DNA of 64,000 bases from an uncultured Christensenella sp. (GCA_910578325.1 CAJTQT010000003.1:62001-126000), one strand, 5' to 3'. Positions 36,067-44,063 are shown, numbered from the stretch's first letter. Translations and numbers: made by a program. The notes: generated from the sequence alone by a model not told the origin.

Positions 36067-36153
36067 ATTTCAATGATAACATCTTACACAGTCGTTGTAA
36101 ACAATCAATTTCAGCAAAGCCTTCCATTCAGGCAAAGTTGTGGATTATCCGTT

Positions 36154-36263
36154 GAACTGACTACTCGAACTGACTACTCCGAACCGACTACTGCGACCCA
36201 ACTACTCCAAACAGACTACTCCAAACTGACTAATACGAACCGACTACCAAAACAGACTACCCC
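36154..36263. repeat. Minisatellite, about eight 13-14-bp units
   Basis: Degenerate head-to-tail copies of GAACTGACTACTCC (variants with CGACTACTGC, CAACTACTCC, CAGACTACCCC). The unit is not a multiple of three in size and no reading frame is open through it, so it is non-coding. It lies between a lipoprotein gene and a 44-aa gene. Confidence 0.85.
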
Positions 36264-36328
36264 TGTTTACATTTTTTGCCACGAATATCCGCGCGCTACC
36301 CGCACACAATAAACTTAGGAGGCGCAAA

Positions 36329-36463
36329 ATGAAAAATTCACTTTTAATCGGCGCAATGCTTGGAATAGTCACTGCTACTGCTCTTTACTGCGGTACCTCA
36401 AACCATTCTTTTAAAAAAGCAAAACGCTCACTCGTGAACAAAATAGAAGACGTTTTAATGTAA
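36329..36463 (+). CDS. 44-residue membrane peptide
   Basis: Starts MKNSLLIGAMLGIVTAT, with AGGAGG six bases before the ATG, and ends DVLM-TAA. One hydrophobic helix, about 4-22, then a Lys/Arg-rich amphipathic tail (SFKKAKRSLVNKIEDV). The layout resembles small YtxH-like proteins of Gram-positive bacteria. The strong ribosome site is the main evidence that it is real. Confidence 0.7.
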   Translation: MKNSLLIGAMLGIVTATALYCGTSNHSFKKAKRSLVNKIEDVLM

Positions 36464-36498
36464 TAGGTCTTTAAGTTCATTCATCCTCTAATAACACT

Positions 36499-36535
36499 AA
36501 ACGTGTATCGTTACAAATATTATTGATACACGTTT
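36499..36535 (+). terminator. Terminator-like hairpin after the 44-aa gene
   Basis: AAACGTGTATC (36499-36509) pairs with GATACACGTTT (36525-36535), followed by a T-rich run. The remaining bases to 36648 hold no gene. Confidence 0.6.
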
Positions 36536-36642
36536 TGTGTTTTAGAGTTTTAAAAAGCATTTTGAAAAGTCTATTTATTCACTAAAATTAGAAAAGTAAG
36601 TACAATTTATACACGTTTCGTGCTTTTTGATTAACAGGCAAT

Positions 36643-36668
36643 AAAAAAGCCGCGTCATAAGACGCGGC
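36643..36668 (-). terminator. Intrinsic terminator after nifU
   Basis: GCCGCGTC/GACGCGGC stem (36649-36656, 36661-36668), ATAA loop, A run at 36643-36648 forming the U tract on the minus strand. Confidence 0.85.
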
Positions 36669-36686
36669 GCATTTATTAAGCAAAAC

Positions 36687-37058
36687 TCAGCCGTTCATAC
36701 GCTTATTGTAATCGTCGATTGCGGCGCGTATAGCGTCTTCGGCGAGAACAGAGCAATGGATTTTTTGCGGGGGAAGACCTTCGAGTTCCGTTATAACCTG
36801 CTTGTTTGTGACTTTCAAAGCCTCTTCTACCGTCTTTCCTATTATCATTCCCGTTGCGGTCGAACTCGACGCGACAGCCGCTGCGCAGCCGAAAGTTTTG
36901 AATTTCGCGTCTTCGATAATTCCGTTTTCTATACGCATTGTAATCTGCATAATATCTCCGCAGGTTTCATTTCCTACGGTGCCTATTGCATTGTAGTTTT
37001 CAACTTCGCCCATATTCTGAGGATTCTTGAACACTTCCATAACTTTTTCGTTGTACAT
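36687..37058 (-). CDS. nifU: Fe-S cluster scaffold NifU/IscU
   Basis: 123 aa, single-domain IscU-type scaffold. Cluster ligands C33 (ETCGD, with the conserved Asp), C58 (FGCAAAVASSS) and C102 (KIHCSVLAE). It receives sulfur from the cysteine desulfurase encoded 38 bases upstream on the same strand. Operon with nifS. Confidence 0.95.
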   Translation of the reverse strand: MYNEKVMEVFKNPQNMGEVENYNAIGTVGNETCGDIMQITMRIENGIIEDAKFKTFGCAAAVASSSTATGMIIGKTVEEALKVTNKQVITELEGLPPQKIHCSVLAEDAIRAAIDDYNKRMNG

Positions 37059-37096
37059 ATATTCTCCTCCACGGTCGCCCGTGACACTTAGTTTTA

Positions 37097-38266
37097 TTAT
37101 TTCTTTTTGTAAAGCGGCGACATCGCGCGCAGTTTTTCTACCGTAGCAACAAGTTGTTCAACCGTATAATCTACGTCTTCGACGGTATTATCCTTTCCGA
37201 AAGTAAATCTTATCGAACCGTGGGCGGTGCCGATAGGCACGCCTATGGAAAGCAGAGTCCTCGACGGTTCGAGCGAACCCGACGAACAAGCCGAACCCGA
37301 CGACGCGCATATTCCCGCCAAATCAAGAGAAAACAAAATCGACTCTCCCTCTATATATCTGAAACTGAAATTTGCATTGTTATAGAGCCGTTTCGAACTG
37401 TCTTTTGCTCCGTTATAATAAATCTCGTCTATTTTGTCAAGCACCTGATTTACAAATCTGTCTCGCAAACCTCCGACGTACTTCGCGTTTTCGTCAATGT
37501 GGTCTACGGCGTCTTTAAGCGCGGTTGCCATCCCGACCGCACCCGCAGTATTTGTAGTTCCGCCCCTATGCGCTCTTTCCTGTTCGCCTCCGGTAAGCAA
37601 TTTTTCTATGCGCATTCCGTTGCGAACGTACAGCGCGCCCATGCCTTTGGGTCCGTAAAACTTATGCGCCGACATAGAAAGCAAATCAACTCCCAGTTCT
37701 TTAACGTCGTACTTTATCGCGCCCGTTGCCTGTACCGCGTCTGTATGAAACAGAACTCCGTGATTATGCGCGACTTCGCAAAGTTCTCTTATAGGCTGAA
37801 TGGTGCCTATTTCGTTGTTTGCAAACATAATGCTGACAAGAACAGTATCTTCCCTTATTGCCTTATCCAAATCCGAAGGAGAAACAAATCCCTCTTCGTT
37901 GACCGGAAGATATGTCACTTCATAGCCGAATTTTTCAAGTTGCTTACACGTTGTATAAATCGCAGGATGCTCGATAACCGAAGTGACTACATGTCTGCCT
38001 TTGTCCTTCAATTGAGCGCATACTCCCTTGACCGCCCAGTTATCCGCTTCCGTACCGCAGGAGGTAAAATAAATTTCGCTTGCTTTTGCGCCTATACATT
38101 GCGCGATTGTCTGTCTCGCTTCGCTTACGGCTTTCGCTCCGTCGCGCCCGAATGAGTGCTGTGAGTTGGCGTTACCGAACATATCGGAAAAATACGGCTT
38201 CATCGCCTCGAATGCTTTTTCGGAGAGCGGCGTAGTCGCCGCATAGTCGAGATAAATGTTTTTCAT
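37097..38266 (-). CDS. nifS: Cysteine desulfurase NifS
   Basis: 389 aa, PLP enzyme. The PLP lysine is in SMSAHKFYGPKG; the active Cys is in SSGSACSSGSLEPS, the NifS/IscS-type loop. It passes sulfide sulfur from cysteine to the NifU scaffold and perhaps to tRNA thiolation. Its ribosome site GGAGG lies beside a perfect palindrome (38278-38291) in the leader. Confidence 0.96.
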   Translation of the reverse strand: MKNIYLDYAATTPLSEKAFEAMKPYFSDMFGNANSQHSFGRDGAKAVSEARQTIAQCIGAKASEIYFTSCGTEADNWAVKGVCAQLKDKGRHVVTSVIEHPAIYTTCKQLEKFGYEVTYLPVNEEGFVSPSDLDKAIREDTVLVSIMFANNEIGTIQPIRELCEVAHNHGVLFHTDAVQATGAIKYDVKELGVDLLSMSAHKFYGPKGMGALYVRNGMRIEKLLTGGEQERAHRGGTTNTAGAVGMATALKDAVDHIDENAKYVGGLRDRFVNQVLDKIDEIYYNGAKDSSKRLYNNANFSFRYIEGESILFSLDLAGICASSGSACSSGSLEPSRTLLSIGVPIGTAHGSIRFTFGKDNTVEDVDYTVEQLVATVEKLRAMSPLYKKK

Positions 38267-38277
38267 TTTATGCCTCC

Positions 38278-38291
38278 GCGCAAATTTGCGC
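38278..38291 (-). promoter_or_regulatory. Perfect 14-base palindrome in the nifS leader
   Basis: GCGCAAATTTGCGC sits directly before the GGAGG ribosome site. In RNA it would form a hairpin beside the site; as DNA it could be an operator. Confidence 0.5.
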
Positions 38292-38359
38292 TTTGCAAAT
38301 CCTTACTTACGTGATTTGACGCTCCGCAAGTCATTGCAATAACTTGCATGCCTGTAACA

Positions 38360-38388
38360 ATTATAGTATTATTACCAAAATATGGCAA
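38360..38388 (-). promoter_or_regulatory. nifS promoter with overlapping palindrome
   Basis: TTGCCA (38388-38383), 17-base spacer, TATAAT (38365-38360). ATTACCA/TGGCAAT arms (38371-38389) fill the spacer and -35 with one G:T mismatch. Farther down, arms GCAAGT/ACTTGC lie near 38325-38347. Confidence 0.65.
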
Positions 38389-38393
38389 TAAAA

Positions 38394-39653
38394 TCAACGT
38401 CTGATTTGTCCGTTTCCTAAAATAACATATTTGACAGATGTAAGTTCTCTCAATGCGACGGGACCTCTGACGTGCAATTTCTGCGTACTGATTCCCATTT
38501 CCGCGCCCAGACCGAACTCATAGCCGTCCGTAAACCTTGTCGAAGCATTTACATATACCGCCGCCGCGTCAACATACTTTGTAAAATAGCCTGTCGCGCG
38601 CTCATCTTCGCCTATTATTGCCTCACTGTGCTTTGTGCCGAATCTGTTTATCACGCTCACCGCTTCTTCGACTCCGTCCACAATGCTCACAGTCATTTTA
38701 TATCCCAAAAATTCCGTAGCACGGTCTTCATCGGTCATCGGCACAAGATTCGAAACTATTTTTATACATTCTCCGTCGCCGAGCAACTCTACGTTCTGCG
38801 CAAACAACGCCGCGCACACTTTCGGCAAAAACTCCGCCGCGATAGTCCTGTCTATCAACAGATGTTCGGCGGCATTACAGGTAGACGGTCTCTGGCATTT
38901 GGCATTTACTGCAATCTCTGTCGCAATGTCCTGCCGCGCAGATTTGTCTACGTAAATGTGGCAGTTTCCGCCTGCCGAAGCGATAACAGGCATCCGCGCG
39001 TTTTCAAGCACAAAATTTTTCAGTCCCTCTCCGCCTCTGGGTATAACGACGTCGATATACTCCTCGTGCGCAAGCATTTCCTTTGCAGCCTCTCTGGACG
39101 CGTCGTCGATAAAGCCTATAACGTCGGCGTTAAACCCGAGTGCAAGAATCGCCGCGCGCATAACGCTGTATATGGCGCGATTTGTATTCAACGCGTCCTT
39201 ACTGCCTCTGAGTATCACTCCGTTTCCAGATTTGAGACAGAGCGATGCGGCGTCAACCGTTACGTTCGGTCTCGCTTCATATATAATCCCGACAACCCCC
39301 AGCGGAGCACGCACGCGACGGATATTCAATCCGTTGTCCAGAGTGCGCTCCTCAACCGTTTCGCCGACAGGGTCAGGCAGATCCGCTACTTTTCTTAGCC
39401 CGTCAATCATTCCCGTTACTCTGTCTTCTGTCAGAGTAAGCCTGTCTATAAACGTACCGTCCTTTCCGTTTTTATGAGCCAAAGCGACGTCTTTTCCATT
39501 TTCTTTGAGAATAGCATCGATATTTTCTCTTTCGCTCAATGCGGCGGCAACTGCGTTCAGCATTGCGTTTTTGCTGTACGTATCATATCCCGCCAAACCG
39601 TATGAGGCATTTTTTACTCGCTTTAAAATTTCGATTACGTCTACCATATACAT
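38394..39653 (-). CDS. proA: Glutamate-5-semialdehyde dehydrogenase ProA
   Basis: 419 aa from the ATG at 39653 (second ATG two codons on at 39647). ProA reduces gamma-glutamyl phosphate for proline synthesis. Motifs: APLGVVGIIYEARPNVTVDAA, ILRGSKDA, and the catalytic Cys in AKCQRPSTCNAAEH. ProB is not adjacent. The GGGGG ribosome site 9 bases before the ATG is part of a strong hairpin. Confidence 0.95.
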   Translation of the reverse strand: MYMVDVIEILKRVKNASYGLAGYDTYSKNAMLNAVAAALSERENIDAILKENGKDVALAHKNGKDGTFIDRLTLTEDRVTGMIDGLRKVADLPDPVGETVEERTLDNGLNIRRVRAPLGVVGIIYEARPNVTVDAASLCLKSGNGVILRGSKDALNTNRAIYSVMRAAILALGFNADVIGFIDDASREAAKEMLAHEEYIDVVIPRGGEGLKNFVLENARMPVIASAGGNCHIYVDKSARQDIATEIAVNAKCQRPSTCNAAEHLLIDRTIAAEFLPKVCAALFAQNVELLGDGECIKIVSNLVPMTDEDRATEFLGYKMTVSIVDGVEEAVSVINRFGTKHSEAIIGEDERATGYFTKYVDAAAVYVNASTRFTDGYEFGLGAEMGISTQKLHVRGPVALRELTSVKYVILGNGQIRR

Positions 39654-39661
39654 ATACTTTT

Positions 39662-39687
39662 GCCCCCGAAAATACAATTCGGGGGCT
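39662..39687 (-). promoter_or_regulatory. Hairpin covering the proA ribosome site
   Basis: GCCCCCGAA and TTCGGGGGC, 9-bp stem with an AATACAA loop (about 39662-39686). On the minus strand the right arm contains the GGGGG that precedes the proA start, so the stem could hide it. On the plus strand it is followed by T runs, so a plus-strand terminator is an alternative, but no plus gene is upstream. Confidence 0.5.
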
Positions 39688-39804
39688 TTTGAACTTTTTG
39701 ATACAAAATATGAAATTGATTTCATATTTTGCAATTATGTTTTATCACAAACGCCGTCGCCTGTCAACGGTTTAAAACGGAAAACCTACCGCTACAATCG
39801 AAGA

Positions 39805-40539
39805 TTATTCCTCTACGGTTAAATTTGCGTTGTGATATACGTTCTGGACGTCGTCCAACTCTTCGAGTCTGTCGATGAGTTTTATTATGCTCGACTGCTG
39901 TTCTTCCGTCGGATCTACATAGTTATCGGGAATCATAGACGATTCCGCCGAAAGGATTTTCACTCCCGCGTCTTCGAGATTTTTGCGCACGTCGGCGAGA
40001 TTTGCGACGTCCGTGTACACTTCGAAGACTTCTTCGTCCTCCGAGTTGATATCCTCTGCTCCTGCGTCGAGCGCGTAAAGCATAAGGTCGTCTTCGGAAA
40101 CGTCTTCTTTTGAAACAGTGATTACGCCTTTGCGTTTGAACATAAACGAAACGCATCCCGTCGTACCCATTGAACCGCCGAATTTATCGAACAGATGGCG
40201 AACGTCGCCCGCGGTACGGTTTTTATTGTCGGTAAGAGCCTCGACGATAAGCGCGGTTCCGCCCATTCCGTAGCCCTCGTAAACCATTTCTTCATAGTTG
40301 ATGCTGCCCAATTCGCCGCTGGCTTTTTTTATGCTTCGCGTGATATTGTCGTTGGGCATATTGTTATCCTTTGCCTTTGCGATAACCTGCGCGAGTTTGC
40401 TGTTTGAGTTAGGATCGGGACCGCCCTCTTTGACGGCAACCGCCAACTCGCGACCTATTTTTGTAAAGATATTCGCCCTTGCGGCATCGGTTTTACCTTT
40501 CTTCTGTTGAATATTGTGCCACTTACTGTGTCCGCTCAT
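39805..40539 (-). CDS. yebC: YebC/PmpR-family regulator or translation factor
   Basis: 244 aa. Typical MSGHSKWHNIQQKKGKTDAARANIFTKI start and KDNNMPNDNITRSIKKASGE. YebC proteins were named DNA-binding regulators; some act on ribosomes stalled at proline runs. It follows the SpoU methyltransferase gene by 3 bases. Confidence 0.95.
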   Translation of the reverse strand: MSGHSKWHNIQQKKGKTDAARANIFTKIGRELAVAVKEGGPDPNSNSKLAQVIAKAKDNNMPNDNITRSIKKASGELGSINYEEMVYEGYGMGGTALIVEALTDNKNRTAGDVRHLFDKFGGSMGTTGCVSFMFKRKGVITVSKEDVSEDDLMLYALDAGAEDINSEDEEVFEVYTDVANLADVRKNLEDAGVKILSAESSMIPDNYVDPTEEQQSSIIKLIDRLEELDDVQNVYHNANLTVEE

Positions 40540-40542
40540 ATT

Positions 40543-41292
40543 TCACTCCTTCATAGTCTGATACATCGCCACCGCCGTTGCGACCGCGACGTTTAAAGAT
40601 TCGATATCGTTTTTCATCGGCAGCGAATAAACGCGCTGCGCCTCTTCCTTTATACTTGCGCGTACTCCGTGCGCTTCATTACCGGCGACGAAAAGCACAG
40701 GGCTTTCTACTCGCTCGCAGAGAATATTCTCTCCGCCCATATCCAGTATCGCGCTTCGCGTATTGCGGACAAGTTCGAGCGCGCGTTGTTCGTCGATAAC
40801 GTACACGCGGACTCTGAACAGCGCGCCTAGCGTAGCACGGACTACTTTGGGCGAATAAATATCCGCCGTTTCAAGCGCGTATACGTCGCAGAATCCGCAC
40901 GCGGCCGCCGTTCGCAGAACCGTACCTAAATTCCCAGGATCCGAAACACCGTCAAGCAACAGCGCGTTGCCTTTCGGCATTGCGAACTCAGTCTCGGAAA
41001 TCGCGCATACAGCCGCTATTCCGTACGGCGCGGCAGTGTCCGATATGCTTTGCATCACCGCATCAGTCACGCAATAAAACTCCGCGTCCGCGCGCGTGCG
41101 AAATATTTCCTTTGCCTGGTCAAGTCTCTCTTTCGTTGCAATGACGTATTCGAGAGCGACAGACTGCGGCATATCCCGCAACAGGTTTACGCCTTCGACC
41201 AGGAACAGCCCCGTTTCCGTACGGAATTTGCGCTGTGAAAGCGAACGCGCAAGTTTGACGATTCTGTTTTGAGTCGAAGTTATTATTTCCAT
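40543..41292 (-). CDS. SpoU/TrmH-family RNA 2'-O-methyltransferase
   Basis: 249 aa. N-terminal substrate-binding domain (ITSTQNRIVKLARSLSQRKFR, GLFLVEGVNLL), then the SPOUT knot: LLLDGVSDPGNLGTVLRTA, FVAGNEAHGV and the C-terminal LPMKNDIESLNVAVATAVAM. Likely modifies 23S rRNA or a tRNA; the exact target is not readable. The gene starts 17 bases beyond the rplT terminator. Confidence 0.92.
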   Translation of the reverse strand: MEIITSTQNRIVKLARSLSQRKFRTETGLFLVEGVNLLRDMPQSVALEYVIATKERLDQAKEIFRTRADAEFYCVTDAVMQSISDTAAPYGIAAVCAISETEFAMPKGNALLLDGVSDPGNLGTVLRTAAACGFCDVYALETADIYSPKVVRATLGALFRVRVYVIDEQRALELVRNTRSAILDMGGENILCERVESPVLFVAGNEAHGVRASIKEEAQRVYSLPMKNDIESLNVAVATAVAMYQTMKE

Positions 41293-41305
41293 TGCCGAAA
41301 ATATA

Positions 41306-41329
41306 CAAAACGCGCCTGTACGGCGCGTT
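41306..41329 (-). terminator. Intrinsic terminator after rplT
   Basis: AACGCGCC (41309-41316) and GGCGCGTT (41322-41329), five-base loop, then a T-rich stretch on the minus strand. Confidence 0.75.
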
Positions 41330-41343
41330 CCGAAATGCTATGA

Positions 41344-41697
41344 TTATGCAAGCGCCTTTTTAGCGTCTTCACAAAGTGCTGTAAATGCCGCCGGGTCGCT
41401 GATTGCAATTTCGCTGAGCACCTTTCTGTTGAGGTCGATGCCCGCAACTTTCAAACCGTGCATAAGCGTGGAATATGTCATACCGTTGATACGCGCCGCC
41501 GCATTGATACGCGCAATCCAAAGTTGTCTGAAATCGCGCTTTTTCTGTTTTCTGCCGACGTATGCGTATTGTCCGCTTTTAAGCAACTGCTGCTTTGCGA
41601 CACGGTAAAGGGAATGCTTTCCTGCATAATATCCCTTTGCTTGCTTCATTATTTTTCTGCGCTTTTTAACTGCGTTTACTGCTCTCTTAATTCTCAT
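41344..41697 (-). CDS. rplT: 50S ribosomal protein L20
   Basis: 117 aa, starting MRIKRAVNAVKKRRKIMKQAKGYY and containing RKQKKRDFRQLWIARINAAAR. Early 50S assembly protein; in Bacillota it represses its own infC-rpmI-rplT operon through the leader. Last gene of that operon. Confidence 0.98.
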   Translation of the reverse strand: MRIKRAVNAVKKRRKIMKQAKGYYAGKHSLYRVAKQQLLKSGQYAYVGRKQKKRDFRQLWIARINAAARINGMTYSTLMHGLKVAGIDLNRKVLSEIAISDPAAFTALCEDAKKALA

Positions 41698-41709
41698 AAC
41701 GCGACCTCC

Positions 41710-41907
41710 TTATTTATACGGCAGGAGTTTCTTCAACTCGTCTGTTCTTGTTTCGTCAACGTACTCGATAGAACGAAGGTCTCTTTTTCTCTTAGTCGTC
41801 TTCTTGGTAAGAAGGTGGCTGTGAGCGGAGTGTCCTCTCTTGTAAAGCCCGTTTGCTGTTACGCGGAAACGCTTCTTTGCGCCGCTATGTGTTTTTTGTT
41901 TTGGCAT
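41710..41907 (-). CDS. rpmI: 50S ribosomal protein L35
   Basis: 65 aa, MPKQKTHSGAKKRFRVT start and KRDLRSIEYVDET near the end. It lies between infC and rplT in the standard order. Confidence 0.98.
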   Translation of the reverse strand: MPKQKTHSGAKKRFRVTANGLYKRGHSAHSHLLTKKTTKRKRDLRSIEYVDETRTDELKKLLPYK

Positions 41908-41958
41908 AGGTCTGCCTCCTCTATTTTTTTGCTTTGTTCCCTTGCGGGAACGCTTTGT

Positions 41959-42474
41959 TTATTTTTTGACCGACGGGGCGAGAATCGTGTAAATGTTTCT
42001 GCCTTCCTGCGTGGGTTTCTTTTCGACTACCGCGCAGTCCCCGACAAGAGCAATGTAATCTTCGACGATTTTAACTGCGATTTCCGGATGCGCCTGCTGA
42101 CGTCCTTTAAGTCTGATAGAAGCCTTGACCTTGTTCCCGTCCGTAAGAAATTTTGCCGACTGCTGAGCAAGCCTCTTCGTATCTCCGACGTCGATTGTGG
42201 CTGAAAGACGGATTTCTTTTATTTCGGTGACGTGCTGATTCTTCTTCGCTTCTTTTTCGCGCTTCTGCTGCTCATAGCGGTATTTGCCGTAGTTCATAAG
42301 TTTGCAGGTCGGCGGAACGACTCCCGGAGGCGTCACCTTGCAAAGGTCAAGCCCGAGGTTTTCCGCTATGCCGAGCGCGTCGCGTGTGGAAAGCACGCCG
42401 TACGCTTTGCCGTCTTCTCCGATGAGACGGACTTCGCGGTCTTTAATCTGTTCGTTGATAAAAAGGTCTTTCAA
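41959..42474 (-). CDS. infC: Translation initiation factor IF-3
   Basis: 171 aa from a TTG at 42474, placed by AAGGAG six bases upstream and by the family's usual start just before FINEQI. An ATG 34 codons farther out would run through the terminator hairpin and is rejected. Contains REVRLIGEDGKAYGVLS, the basic linker YEQQKREKEAKK and the C-terminal domain with IRLKGRQQAHPE. A rare start codon is also typical of infC autoregulation. Confidence 0.95.
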   Translation of the reverse strand: MKDLFINEQIKDREVRLIGEDGKAYGVLSTRDALGIAENLGLDLCKVTPPGVVPPTCKLMNYGKYRYEQQKREKEAKKNQHVTEIKEIRLSATIDVGDTKRLAQQSAKFLTDGNKVKASIRLKGRQQAHPEIAVKIVEDYIALVGDCAVVEKKPTQEGRNIYTILAPSVKK

Positions 42475-42677
42475 ATGATACTCCTTGCACGCAGTGCCGT
42501 TATATTTGGCTTTTAAGCCTTCCCGACAAAAAAAATGTCGGAAAGCAAAGTTTCCGACATTATACAAAACGGTCAAATTGCCGATATGTCTGTCATAACC
42601 ACATCGCTTGCGCTGATGGTGAAAGGAAAACCTTTGCTTGCGACATATAGAGTATCAGACAAGTATAAAAAAGTCAA
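42475..42677 (-). ncRNA. infC-rpmI-rplT leader with intrinsic terminator (L20-leader-like)
   Basis: Promoter TTGACT (42677-42672), 17-base spacer, TACTCT (42654-42649). In the about 165-base leader, ATATGTC and GACATAT arms (about 42643 and 42586) can close a multi-branched fold. A perfect 10-bp stem (42551-42560 with 42535-42544, loop of six) is followed by eight U. Next to it TGTCGGGAA offers an alternative pairing with TTCCGACA. This is the layout of ribosomal-protein attenuators; identity with the Rfam L20 leader needs a covariance search. Confidence 0.6.
42527..42560 (-). terminator. Attenuator terminator before infC
   Basis: ATGTCGGAAA and TTTCCGACAT stem with six-base loop, then U8 on the minus strand. 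No minus-strand gene lies upstream before thrS, so it acts within the infC leader. Confidence 0.85.
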
Positions 42678-43001
42678 CTGTTTGAAATCAAATTTTTCAC
42701 GCGTACAAACATAATACGGCTCCCCAACAGACGCGTAATCCGAAAATTCGAAGCGCCGCATTTATCAACGCGCGATAAACTCTCTCTCAGGACGTAATCC
42801 GCCCTGTTTGGGAAACCGCACACCGATTTCCTCAAATGTAAATAGCGCAATATCCGTAGTTTGCACCTCCTTTTCGTATAATTACGAGATTCGAAAAATA
42901 TTATATCTGCGAAAGCGCTTCCGAAAATATTTACATATTTCAACTTATTTCGACATACAATTCTATTTTCTTCGAAAATTCTTGTTTTTTCGACAAATTT
43001 A

Positions 43002-43050
43002 TTAGGAAATTTTCCTAATATTTACATTTTTTAGGAATTATTCCTAAAAT
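43002..43050 (+). promoter_or_regulatory. Promoter with two palindromic operators of the first XRE gene
   Basis: TTAGGAAATTTTCCTAA (43002-43018) and TTTAGGAATTATTCCTAAA (43030-43048) share the core TAGGAA/TTCCTA. TTTACA (43021-43026) and TAAAAT (43045-43050), 18 apart, give a promoter with the second palindrome in the spacer. The start would be at or next to the ATG (43057). Bases 42680-43000 are AT-rich with no gene seen. Confidence 0.65.
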
Positions 43051-43056
43051 ATAATT

Positions 43057-43263
43057 ATGAAAGCATTTGCCAAAAACCTACGCGAACTGAGACTGCAACG
43101 AAGATTGACTCAACACAATCTCGCCGTACTGCTCAACACGACAAACAGCAGTGTTTGCGACTGGGAGTGCGAGCGCGCCGAACCGAACTACGATACGCTT
43201 AAAAAGATTGCCGACATTCTGGACATTTCCATAGACGAACTGTTTGACAGACGCGACGGTTGA
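43057..43263 (+). CDS. Minimal XRE-family regulator 1
   Basis: 68 aa, little more than one HTH_3 domain: FAKNLRELRLQRRLTQHNLAVLLNTTNSSVCDWE, then the usual EPNYDTLKKIADILDISIDELF. No ribosome site precedes the ATG, and the -10 box lies six bases before it, so the mRNA may be leaderless. Two operator palindromes upstream suggest autorepression. Confidence 0.85.
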   Translation: MKAFAKNLRELRLQRRLTQHNLAVLLNTTNSSVCDWECERAEPNYDTLKKIADILDISIDELFDRRDG

Positions 43264-43383
43264 TTCCGCACTGCCTCTACTCGGTGAATCAAATGCTATC
43301 GACTGGGTTATAACCATATTATTTCTTCTGTCTGTTTTAGACAGTATCAGTACATTTTGGACAGTTAATAATACAATCTGTGT

Positions 43384-43587
43384 ATGATTGATTTCTCCGA
43401 TTTATTGAAACAAGCACGAACCGATAAGGGATACACTCAGAAAAAAGTTGCAGAACTGCTGAATCTTTCTGAAAGCGGGTATGCCCACTGGGAGCAAGGA
43501 AGAACGGAACCAAGTATAGATATGTTGCGTAAAATTTGCATTGCTCTCGATGTGTCCTCGGATTATCTGCTAAACCTTGTTGATTGA
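43384..43587 (+). CDS. Minimal XRE-family regulator 2
   Basis: 67 aa, one HTH_3 domain (LLKQARTDKGYTQKKVAELLNLSESGYAHWEQGRTEPS, then LDVSSDYLLNLVD). No Shine-Dalgarno sequence. TACAAT lies six bases before the ATG. Upstream is an inverted repeat CTGTCT-GTTTT-AGACAG (43328-43344) and a further GGACAG, probable operator elements different from those of the first gene. Confidence 0.85.
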   Translation: MIDFSDLLKQARTDKGYTQKKVAELLNLSESGYAHWEQGRTEPSIDMLRKICIALDVSSDYLLNLVD

Positions 43588-43756
43588 CATTACTTACAGT
43601 TTTTTCAAAACTTAACAAAGTTGTTTGCAACTGCCCTGTTGGTTTAGATGATTTTTTATTGAATCTTTTCTGTCTGAATTAAACTTTCCAGTAAATTATA
43701 ATAACGAATTTCATTATTGTCAAGAATTTCATTACCGACAATGTTAATTTTTTATT

Positions 43757-43969
43757 ATGAGCGAAGCATTTGGAAAACGACTTAGAGAATTAAGAAACGA
43801 ACAACATCTCACGCAAGCGCAACTTGCGCAGATTTTCAATGTATCGAAAATGACTGTTTCTGCGTGGGAGACTAACAAGCAGGAACCCTGCATCGAGGAT
43901 ATCAAAAAACTTGCGGATGTATTTGATACCTCGACCGATTATCTTTTATGCCATAAAGAAAATATTTAA
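43757..43969 (+). CDS. Minimal XRE-family regulator 3
   Basis: 70 aa, one HTH_3 domain (FGKRLRELRNEQHLTQAQLAQIFNVSKMTVSAWE, then DTSTDYLLCHKENI). No Shine-Dalgarno sequence. Direct repeats GAATTTCATTA (about 43706 and 43724) and inverted TTGTC/GACAA arms lie upstream. With the two neighbours it forms a 900-base AT-rich cluster and each has its own set of operator-like repeats. Confidence 0.85.
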   Translation: MSEAFGKRLRELRNEQHLTQAQLAQIFNVSKMTVSAWETNKQEPCIEDIKKLADVFDTSTDYLLCHKENI

Positions 43970-44027
43970 CCTTATCCTCCATATTTAAAAACCGACAGTT
44001 TAAATAATCTAACATATTCGAAACATA

Positions 44028-44063
44028 AAAACACCGCGCAACGTTTTTAAAGCGCGGTGTTTT
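44028..44063. terminator. Bidirectional terminator between XRE 3 and thrS
   Basis: AAAACACCGCGC (44028-44039) and GCGCGGTGTTTT (44052-44063), 12-bp stem, usable by both convergent genes. Confidence 0.8.
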
